The notes below the pieces were generated by a model, which did no database searches, had not been told where the DNA came from, and saw only the letters and a program-made list of their open reading frames with translations. From contig VYCX01000099.1 in assembly GCA_009843725.1 (NCBI GenBank), positions 2,849 to 11,645 of the forward strand: DNA of 8,797 nucleotides, written 5' to 3'. Shown piece by piece: positions 1 to 6,577 of the stretch; the first letter of the stretch is position 1; each line of letters starts with the position of its first letter. Source of the DNA: Boseongicola sp. SB0675_bin_26 (GTDB taxonomy: Bacteria > Pseudomonadota > Alphaproteobacteria > Rhodobacterales > Rhodobacteraceae). The position numbers and the translations under genes were made by a program.

Positions 1-773
1 ATCACTGCGTCTGCCCAGACGGGACCGTCGTCGGTCGCGACCCCGGTCGCGGCGCCGTCCCGAAAGATCACTTCGCGCACAGACGTCGAGGTGCGAATGG
101 AATCTCCGCAGGCATCCCGCAGGGCGTAAGCCAGGGAGGCGGCGCCCTCCTCCGGCACATACAGCGCGCCGGCCTTGATCAGCATCTCGGAAAGATAGGC
201 CAGCGCATAGGGGGCGCTCATCTGTTCCAGCTCGCCCATGGTCATCTCGAGCAGCCCGCGGAAGAGCACCGTCATCTCGTCGGGCACGCCAAGCCGGGCG
301 AGAAACGAGACCGCGTTCTCGTTCCCGTCCAGCTCGGCCAGGCGCGAATCGCTGCTGAAGTTCAGGAACTGCGACCGGCGCTTGATCTCTGCGGCCAGCC
401 TGGCCGCGGGGATCGCTCCGCGTGGCGACAGGAAACCCAGTTTCCAAAGCCATGGCAGGCTCCTGATCGCGCTGCACAGGGAATCGACCGGCATGGTATG
501 CGTCCATCGGCCCTTTGCGTGGAAGCCCAGCTGCATGCGTGAGCGCAGGACGTTCAATCCCAGCTCTTCGCAAAGGCGGAATGCAACATCGTAGGACGAG
601 CAAAAGAAGTCTGCGCCCGCATCGAGCCGGAAGCCATCGACCTCGTCACCGCGCAGACGCCCGCCCACCTGATCGGCGGCCTCGATCAGCATGGGGTCGA
701 GGCCACGCTTCTTCAGCGCGTAGGCGGCGGCAAGCCCGGCTGCGCCTCCACCTACGATTGCGACTCGAGTCAT
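1..773 (-). CDS. FAD-dependent oxidoreductase (amine oxidase / phytoene desaturase-like), C-terminus beyond window
   Basis: The frame starts with ATG at 773-771 and stays open to the left edge (257 codons). A GAAGGG ribosome binding site (781-786) lies 7 bases upstream. Residues 4-14 read VAIVGGGAAGL, the Rossmann GxGxxG dinucleotide fold. Glu31 follows at the end of the second strand (MLIEAADQVGGR), the usual ribose-binding acid, and GGR at 37-39 is the second FAD motif of the flavin amine oxidase / protoporphyrinogen oxidase / carotenoid desaturase superfamily. Family members are usually 400-500 residues, so roughly the C-terminal half, including the last FAD-binding segment, is missing from view. 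The substrate cannot be named: this superfamily covers amines, porphyrinogens, carotenoids and sterol-like lipids. The start codon overlaps the stop of the preceding ORF (770-1075) as ATGA, suggesting translational coupling if that ORF is real. Confidence 0.87.
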   Translation of the reverse strand, partial: MTRVAIVGGGAAGLAAAYALKKRGLDPMLIEAADQVGGRLRGDEVDGFRLDAGADFFCSSYDVAFRLCEELGLNVLRSRMQLGFHAKGRWTHTMPVDSLCSAIRSLPWLWKLGFLSPRGAIPAARLAAEIKRRSQFLNFSSDSRLAELDGNENAVSFLARLGVPDEMTVLFRGLLEMTMGELEQMSAPYALAYLSEMLIKAGALYVPEEGAASLAYALRDACGDSIRTSTSVREVIFRDGAATGVATDDGPVWADAV

Positions 774-1075
774 TGCCCGTCCCTTCGTCTTGCGCTTTCG
801 ACTACTGCTTCCCGGCTCCGAACGTTCCTGTCGGGCACACATGGCTGTTCGCCCGCGAATGCACCGAGGACGTGATCGAGCCCGTCGCCAAAACGGGGGT
901 CGACGTCGCTGTCGAGGATTCCGCCGGAACCAGGATCCGGACTGCCCGCGATGTTTCCGCTGCCCGGCACGGTTAGACCGTCAAACCGGAAGGGACGCAC
1001 CACGCCGTCGGCGGGCATGTACCGGCCGCTCGGTCGCGCGGCGAACGAGGTGTCGAAATCCGCCATGAACGCCAT
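770..1075 (-). CDS. Hypothetical 101-residue ORF overlapping the oxidoreductase start
   Basis: I do not recognise this protein. Support for it is the ATGA overlap with the oxidoreductase gene (stop 772-770, start 773-771) and largely G/C third codon positions, clearest in the first half. The sequence is glycine-rich with a PGSG..GSPDPGSGG stretch. It has no signal peptide or membrane segment. The same frame continues upstream of the ATG with plausible codons back to an in-frame TGA near 1150, and plausible residues appear beyond that stop as well. The ORF may therefore be the tail of a broken longer gene rather than a complete small protein. No clear ribosome binding site decides the start. 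It could also be a chance open frame in GC-rich DNA. Confidence 0.3.
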   Translation of the reverse strand: MAFMADFDTSFAARPSGRYMPADGVVRPFRFDGLTVPGSGNIAGSPDPGSGGILDSDVDPRFGDGLDHVLGAFAGEQPCVPDRNVRSREAVVESARRRDGQ

Positions 1076-2533
1076 GTTTCCGGATAACGTCCCCAGATCG
1101 CGGGCCGCGTCATGGGAGCCGTCGCAGCGCCCGATCCAGGCAATCCCTCAGACGCCGCCTTGGCAGGAGTAACGGCCCCGGATCTCGAACGGCCCCGAGC
1201 GGCGTCGGTCATGCGGGAGCTCGACGCCGTGCTCGACATCCCTGAAAGAGTCGAGCTCGCTGCCAAACCGAAGACGGACTGGGTACCGGTCGAGCAGGCA
1301 GGTCGAGTGTCAGGACGAATATTGCCCGATGAGAAAAAATTGATCATTCGTGGCCCGCAGGGTACCGGGAACCGCGAATCCCGGCGGATCGTCCGACGCG
1401 GAAGGCGGCCGTTTCGAGGATTGTTCCTCGACCACGCCAGACCTCGATGGCGCGGGCGAATGCATGGCCGCGGATCCGCCGGCAGCACTGCGTTCGCAAG
1501 AGCCACGCCCGATCTCTGGAATTGCATCCGGGCACTCGCAATCCGGCGACAGTGACGGCAAGCAGAACGGGAATCCCCGCTGCGGGCCGGCGGGCAGGAC
1601 GCATGACGAAAAGAAGGAGACCGTGCGGCACGGCGGCGTGGGCCAGATCGAACGGGCAGGTCTCCGAATCGACGGTCGTCCGAGGCCGGGGGCGCAGTCT
1701 TGGCCGCCGACCGCTTGTCGTACTTGCCTCGACTGCACCGTATCGGGCCTCGAAGGCAACGGCGGAAGGTCTCCATCGCGCAGGACGCTCACCGGGCCGG
1801 CGGCCTGCGCCGATCGACCCCTGCAACGGGAATCCGCAGCCGCTCGTTCCGGCAATCCCGTCAGCCGGCCGCGATCCGCAACGCTTTGCGCCGGTCCCCG
1901 GACAGGTTCCCGCAAGTCTCGCAAACACCATTGTCGTTTCCCTCGGATGCACAGATCTTCGACCCAGCAAGTCTCACGCCGTCCACACTTGCGGACGGTT
2001 CCGGGACGCGTTCAAGAATGCACGAAACATGACATTTTGCAAGACAATGACAAGACTTGATCGGCTTTATTACACAATTTCAGCTTTTTGGCCAACTATT
2101 AATGTCTAAAAAATAATAATTTGCCGAAATATTATGACTTATACATGATGTAGCGCTGAAACTGGCCACCCTCTGCGGGCGTTCTTCGTCAGGGACGGAA
2201 CTTTGACCGAGACTGGCAAGTTGGCGCGGGAAGAGAACGCCTCGCGCAAGCGCAAGGTGTTGCATAGATCGAGCATGAGCCGACTTTGCCCCTACGTTTC
2301 CGGCAACCGGTTTCTCCAGCAGGTCGGTGACATTCAGGGACGGCCAATTCTCCCAAGCAGCTCCTTGCCGGAAGCGAGCGTGACGGGGAATGCAGACAGC
2401 GCCATCGACGCCGTCGAGAGCCAGCACAGGAATTGACCGGTTGTCGCAGTAGGCTCGTCTCCTTGTTTCCAGCGATCCCACATATTGTGCCTGAGAGGTT
2501 CACGCCACGCCGCGTTCGCCTCGCGTTCACGCC
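1076..2533. other. Region without a recognisable gene (possibly decayed)
   Basis: Several open frames of 100-270 codons overlap each other on both strands here. All are arginine-, proline- or serine-rich, share no recognisable motif, and none has a persuasive start with a ribosome binding site. This is what GC-rich non-coding or decayed DNA produces. In the minus frame that leads into 770-1075, stretches such as FEIRGRYSC (near 1165-1190) look protein-like but are cut by in-frame stops near 1150 and 1310, which fits gene remains without proving them. A 9-bp inverted repeat (1217-1225 with 1250-1258) lies inside. The right part includes the AT-rich island listed separately. I name no function. 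Confidence 0.5.
2040..2155. promoter_or_regulatory. AT-rich island, possible promoter region
   Basis: This stretch is sharply AT-rich (for example the run TCTAAAAAATAATAATTT near 2105-2122) between GC-rich flanks. Such islands in high-GC genomes usually mark promoters or horizontally acquired intergenic DNA. I see only weak sigma70-like matches on either strand, such as TTGCCG near 2122 followed by TATACA-like sequence on plus. No well-supported gene starts next to it on either side. It may be the orphaned upstream region of a gene that has since decayed. Confidence 0.3.
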
Positions 2534-2848
2534 ATGCCCTGCCGACTGAATGACGACCGACCGATGTCCCGCCAGGAGTTCGAGAAGCGCTTCCCGGGCG
2601 ACGAAGCCTGTGCCCGCCAGCTCGCCGAGCTGCGCTGGACGTCGTTGCGCGCGCGCCGCCTCGCCGACACGCCAAGCGCCGAAGGCCATCCGGTCAGCGA
2701 GCTCACGGTCAACAGGATGCTCCACTCCCTCACTCGGCTACAGCTTGCAGTCCAACCGCGCGACGGTGGAAGGTCGCCAGCTTCCGGACCGCGACGTGCA
2801 GTTCCGGCGCATGTCGCGAGGCTGCGGGACATCCTGGGGGCATCGTGA
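2534..2848 (+). pseudogene. Remnant of an IS1595-type transposase N-terminus
   Basis: The first ~36 residues of this frame include MSRQEFEKRFPGDEACARQL followed by AELRW. From general knowledge of the family, IS1595-like transposases begin with a closely similar block (x-EFxxRFPxExAC-xxLxxxRW) immediately before a zinc-ribbon (CPxCG...C..C) and then a DDE catalytic domain. The match stops at RW, near base 2640. No cysteine pairs follow, the DDE domain is absent, and the frame ends after 104 codons. The piece would therefore be a short 5' scrap of an insertion sequence, not an active element. I see no terminal inverted repeats. The identification rests on one block of about 25 residues and could be coincidental. 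Confidence 0.4.
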
Positions 2849-3299
2849 AGCGGCAGTGCCTGACACCCTTGGGGCTGACTGCCACGATGCAGACGGCCCA
2901 CGATCTGTGGCAAGCCCGTGACCGTGCCAGTCAGATCGCAGTGGAGCGGTTCGCTGCGGCATGGTCCGCACGCTCCATCATTGCGGCCTCCGCCGGGAGG
3001 CCCGCCCTGCCCATTACCCATAAGTGCTGTCCGGCTGGCCGATGCGCTTACGCACTTCGCTGGCTTCCCCCGCATCGATGCTGTGGCCGAGCATCCACCC
3101 GGTGAACGACAGCGCAGCCTGTCCGCTCCATGCGATCTCCGTGTCGGGCGGCCCGGGCACTGATCGAGTTCGCGGACCTGGCCAGCTTCAGGGCAAAAGG
3201 GCGGTTTCAGTACGGGAGCCGTCTCTGTGTCGAGGCTGCTGTGGGGATGCCCGACAGATCTCCGCGGGCATCGACCGGATTGTTGCGTTCCGTCATGCA
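2849..3299. other. No recognisable gene
   Basis: Short overlapping frames are open on both strands, with no motif, no convincing start and composition typical of chance frames in GC-rich DNA. I see no tRNA, terminator or clear repeat here. Confidence 0.5.
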
Positions 3300-4000
3300 G
3301 ATGCTGATGCTTCACTGCGGGTGGCGGAAACGCATTTCGGGGAGAGGAAGCTTGGCGCAATTCCACGTATGGCTGGAAGGACGAAGCCGAGTTTCAGGGA
3401 TGTCGCCACGAACAACTTCGAGTGGCTCGGGATTCCTCTAGGGGCCGGCGTGAAGAAGCAAGTGCGGCGCAGGTACGAACGCCTCGACTCGCACATGCGC
3501 GCACCGATACGCGAGGGGTCTTTCACGATCTTGAACCGGAGGAACGCCGGGCAGATCGGCGAGGGCGTCCTGCGGCACCGGCCGGTTCTGGCGCGCGACG
3601 TGGTCCGGGTCGCGCTGGAACAGCTTGTCCACCTGCACCCTCGATGCCTGTTCCCGGCCGACATCACTTGAAGGTTCGGTTCCAACCCTCCTGCGGGCAC
3701 GTTCTTCGAGGAGTTCAATTTCGTTCCTTTGGAGGCGGTGTTCGGTGAAGAGACGATCGAGACATTTCGGGCGCCGCTGAAGGATCGCGAAGCCGTCAAA
3801 GGCACGATGAACTTCTGCAGGTCCCGGTCCGACCTCATGCGCAAAGAGACGCTCGCCACCTGGAGCGGGGAAAACGGAATGGAGCCCTTTGACGGCGAGC
3901 CGGACGATCCGATCGTTCTCCGGTTTCGCGCTAATGCACGGATGTGCGCCCTTTCCATCGCCTACGTACTCCGATCCCCTCGGTCGGCATTGGTGATCTT
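3300..4000 (+). pseudogene. Possible interrupted gene of unknown function
   Basis: In the plus frame whose codons begin at multiples of 3, the translation looks protein-like from about 3320 to 3950, with purine-rich first positions and G/C-rich third positions. Examples are FRDVATNNFEWLGIPLGAGV near 3400 and, after a single TGA at 3669-3671, TFFEEFNFVPLEAVFGEETI from about 3700. The frame then runs to a stop at 4254-4256, but its last part loses the coding look. I recognise no family. An opposing minus frame (3438-4136, 232 codons) is also open and has acceptable codon bias, so strand and even coding status are uncertain. The whole segment could be a decayed gene, a mobile-element remnant, or chance. 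Confidence 0.22.
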
Positions 4001-4251
4001 GAGGGGCAGGCAGCTGATGGGGGGTGCGGAAAGCGGCACTGTTCCGGACGTCGCGCTTGCCAAGAACCAGGCAGTTCCGGGAGAATGTTGTCCAATTCTC
4101 AGGATTCGTTGGGCGAGCCCGGAAAGCGAACCACAAGAACCTCCGGGGTCAAGCTGCTGCTGGCATTGTGGCGTCCTTTACGGCGAACTTCCTGCGCAAA
4201 GCCTGTCAAGGCAGTTTCCAAGCAATCGTGAGGCCAGTCAGGTCAAAGGAC

Positions 4252-4300
4252 CGTAGGCTATCATGTTGCCGGGACGCCGCCGGCAACATGATAGCCTACG
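4252..4300. terminator. Perfect 21-bp inverted repeat (hairpin) just after the P450 gene
   Basis: Arms 4252-4272 and 4280-4300 are exact reverse complements around the 7-base loop GACGCCG. After a one-base bulge at 4301 the pairing continues outward: 4247-4251 pairs with 4302-4306. The outer end therefore overlaps the P450 stop codon (4307-4305). A stem of this length would be extremely stable in RNA from either strand. Position argues for transcription termination of the minus-strand cluster and possibly insulation from the left side. There is no clear U-run on either strand (TCCTTTG follows on minus), so it is not a textbook intrinsic terminator. It could instead be a mobile-element end or a recombination or protein-binding site. 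Confidence 0.6.
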
Positions 4301-4304
4301 AGTC

Positions 4305-6284
4305 CTAGTTGCGAATGTCCGAGACCTTGAACTTGAAGCGCGTATCCGGAGACAACATCGGCAGGACAGTGGATCGCAACTGATAGTTTGGTGGATCCAA
4401 GTCCAGGTCGTAGTGGTGCAGCAACGTTGCCATGGTCAAGACTACCTGCACGTTTGCGAGGCTGGCGCCCAGGCAGCCGTGCCGTCCCAGGCCAAAGGGC
4501 ACGTAGACACCTTTGAGTTTGTGTTCACCACGTTGCGGCGAGAATCTTTCGATGTCAAATCTGTCGGGATCAGGAAAGTATTCATCGAGAAAATGCGTTA
4601 CGGACGTGGCGAAAATGACATTTTGTCCTGCGTTGATTCGATAGCCGCCGAAATCAAAGGAAGTCGTAACATGCCTGGGCAACACCGATACCGTAGGGAA
4701 CTTGCGCATTGATTCCATCATGACACCAGACAATACGCTCATTCCACGCACAGCTTGCGCAGACGGTCCGCCATTCTGAGAAAAGAATTCGTCAGCCTCC
4801 GCCTGAACGCGCTCCTTGATCCCTGGATCGGAGAGAATGAAATACAGCATGAATGCCAGAACGCCGCCCGCAGTGTCAGTTCCCGCCACCAATGGCAGCA
4901 AGACATTCAGCTTGAAGTCGATTTCAGGAAGAAAGATGCCGTCCGATTCATGAATCTCCAGAACTGAACCGAGAACGTTGCCTTCTGGTTTTCGCAGGCG
5001 AAGCCTGTATTCGTTCATGATCGCTTCGTACAATTCATCTACGCGCCGCCGTGATTCGCGAAACCGCTTTCCTTTCAGTTTGCTTTTGCGAGCCTTGACC
5101 AGTTTGGCTTCAAGAACGACTCCAATTGCATAGACCAGGTCGTCGATGTAGTCCCAATGTGGCTCCCCGACTGCGAGAGACATCAACTGAGCGGTGAACA
5201 TTCTTTTCATCGCATGCGTTCCGGGAATGGATTGCCCTTTCTGCCAATGCGATGCCTCTTGCCGCACGACGTCTATCGTTTGGTCAATCCGTGACAATGC
5301 ATGCTGAACCGAGAAATTCGGTTGCTGCAACCGCCTCATCCTTACATGATCAGGACCATCCATCGAGAACAGGAGCCTGTCGCCACCGAACTCCTCGGTC
5401 ACGCCCTTCCAGGCTTCACGCGACGTCACGAACTGCTGCCCCGTGCCAGCCAGGAAAAGATTGGCGTCTCTCCCTGCCAAGACGACCCGTTCGGCGTTCT
5501 TGCCGACGAACCTTATGCGAAAGACAGGACCGAACTCCCGGTACCTGTCTGCCAGGAACCCTGCCAGATCTCCCCTGACGTGCAACAGGCTGCCAACGAC
5601 CGGCAGTCCCTTCGCAAGCGGCGCCAATGCCGTTCGCTTCTTGCCGAAGCCCTCCGAAGATCCGAACTCGATTGCGCGGGAAACAACCTGCCCGATCACG
5701 CTGAGTCTGCTGATCGTGTCTATGCGGTCGCGGACCAGCGCAATCTCATCGGGTGTCAACAAGTTGCCAAACAGATTGCAGGCGTCTGCCAAGCAGATAA
5801 CCGGTATGTCGCCCGGATCAGGAATTTCATCGTCAAACAGAACGCGTTGAATGCGAAGATCGATCAACTCCCGCTTAGAGGAATCGACAGTCACATAGCG
5901 CAATGAACGCCTGACGGCGCTCGTGACACCCAGAACGCCGGATTCAGACGGATCATCAAGAATGTTGTACTGAACCAGTCTCGCGATTGCCGCGTCCAGG
6001 ATGCCGTCGGCGCTCTCGTGTATCTTCCTTGTCCGGTAGGCGATCTCTCGGTTGCCAGGATCGTCGGCAATTTCCCGAAGCACTGGGTCCAGGATATCGT
6101 CACCGAGTGGGCTTGTGTCCAAGAGCTCAATGGAATCGAGATCTGTGTCGATGCGCCCGGCCATTTCCAGATCGATCAGCGCGGCACCCGCGATGGCGAA
6201 TTTCAGCGCGTCTTGGGGGATCGGTCGCAAGGCGCCGTTTGCGTCGTCAACGAGGATGAGAACGAATTCCTCGACGACCCTCAT
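4305..6284 (-). CDS. GPP34 (GOLPH3/Vps74-like) domain - cytochrome P450 fusion protein
   Basis: From ATG 6284 the product is 659 residues. Residues 1-~204 match the GPP34/Vps74 fold: the N-terminal EEFVLILVDD block, an A-rich helix (FAIAGAALIDLEMAGRI), and the late pattern RVLFDDEIPDPGDIPVICLAD followed by a charged helix. Residues ~222-659 form a complete P450: a hinge-like PLAKGLPVVGSLL, C-helix H313..R317, I-helix AGTDT (467-471), K-helix ESMR (524-527), DRFDIERF (574-581), and the heme loop FGLGRHGCLG (597-606) with axial Cys604. The usual P450 length is ~400-450, so the extra 200 residues are the added domain, not an extended start. The P450 presumably hydroxylates a hydrophobic substrate using external redox partners, none of which is encoded here. 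GPP34 proteins are peripheral membrane proteins (PI4P binding is shown for eukaryotic members), so membrane attachment is a reasonable inference. ATG 6284 has AGGA (6294-6297) 9 bases upstream and begins right at the domain. A TTG at 6305 with GGAGG (6313-6317) 7 bases upstream is a serious alternative, giving 666 residues. The sulfotransferase stop is 17 bases upstream of the ATG, so the two genes are probably co-transcribed. Confidence 0.95.
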   Translation of the reverse strand: MRVVEEFVLILVDDANGALRPIPQDALKFAIAGAALIDLEMAGRIDTDLDSIELLDTSPLGDDILDPVLREIADDPGNREIAYRTRKIHESADGILDAAIARLVQYNILDDPSESGVLGVTSAVRRSLRYVTVDSSKRELIDLRIQRVLFDDEIPDPGDIPVICLADACNLFGNLLTPDEIALVRDRIDTISRLSVIGQVVSRAIEFGSSEGFGKKRTALAPLAKGLPVVGSLLHVRGDLAGFLADRYREFGPVFRIRFVGKNAERVVLAGRDANLFLAGTGQQFVTSREAWKGVTEEFGGDRLLFSMDGPDHVRMRRLQQPNFSVQHALSRIDQTIDVVRQEASHWQKGQSIPGTHAMKRMFTAQLMSLAVGEPHWDYIDDLVYAIGVVLEAKLVKARKSKLKGKRFRESRRRVDELYEAIMNEYRLRLRKPEGNVLGSVLEIHESDGIFLPEIDFKLNVLLPLVAGTDTAGGVLAFMLYFILSDPGIKERVQAEADEFFSQNGGPSAQAVRGMSVLSGVMMESMRKFPTVSVLPRHVTTSFDFGGYRINAGQNVIFATSVTHFLDEYFPDPDRFDIERFSPQRGEHKLKGVYVPFGLGRHGCLGASLANVQVVLTMATLLHHYDLDLDPPNYQLRSTVLPMLSPDTRFKFKVSDIRN

Positions 6285-6301
6285 GGGCTGAATTCCTGTG
6301 G

Positions 6302-6577
6302 TCAAATGTCAGCCTCCGGATAACCCCACTCGTTCTGGATGAACCCGAGCTGGCCGTTGACCATTTCAACGACTTCCGGGGACGCGCTGAGCCTGTTCTT
6401 CTTGTAGCCGTTGATGGAATGCAGGTAGGATTCCACCTTCGGACGCGCTTCGGTCCAACCCGGCAATGACAAGTCCCTGTAGATTCGTTCAAGTTCCCCC
6501 GCGGGATCTGCTTCCAGATCCTCAAATCTGACCTCTGCAAGATTTCCCGAAGGGATCACGCTGCGGTCAGCCAGGTA
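6302..6577 (-). pseudogene. C-terminal remainder of the sulfotransferase, cut off by an in-frame stop
   Basis: Directly after the TAA at 6580-6578 the same reading frame continues without any shift for 91 residues: YLADRSVIPSGNLAEVRFED, then a helix-rich tail ending in GYPEADI and TGA at 6304-6302. This is the normal sulfotransferase C-terminus, with the FEDL block that follows the 3'-phosphate-binding region and the late SYLHSINGYKKN segment. It could be translated separately only from weak internal starts such as GTG at 6559, and I see no good ribosome binding site for one. It is best read as the severed 3' part of the gene at 6578-7423. The TGA overlaps the alternative TTG start of the GPP34-P450 gene. 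Confidence 0.8.

Noticed and set aside
1217..1258. 9-bp inverted repeat GAGCTCGAC / GTCGAGCTC
   Set aside because: Short and built from SacI/XhoI-like GC-rich words common in such DNA; no context supports a function.
1112..1555. Plus-strand ORF with a protein-like first half (147 codons)
   Set aside because: The later half becomes arginine-rich nonsense, no ribosome binding site was found, and it competes with equally plausible minus frames.
973..1776. Long minus-strand ORF (267 codons) and overlapping ORFs 1310-1924 and 1344-1970
   Set aside because: All three minus frames are open across largely the same bases with Arg/Pro/Ser-rich sequence, no motif and no supported start; typical of GC-rich non-coding DNA.
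1447..2109. Plus-strand 220-codon ORF
   Set aside because: Basic, low-information sequence overlapping another open plus frame (1350-2060); no domain recognised.
2527..3366. Minus-strand 279-codon ORF
   Set aside because: Cys/Arg/Ser/Gly-rich composition of a shadow frame, opposite the better-supported transposase-like block.
3438..4136. Minus-strand 232-codon ORF as a gene
   Set aside because: No motif or start support; codons align with an equally coding-like plus frame, so it was kept only as an alternative reading in the entry for 3300-4000.
4263..5906. Plus-strand ORFs opposite the P450 gene (for example 5301-5906)
   Set aside because: Antisense shadows of the strongly supported GPP34-P450 gene.
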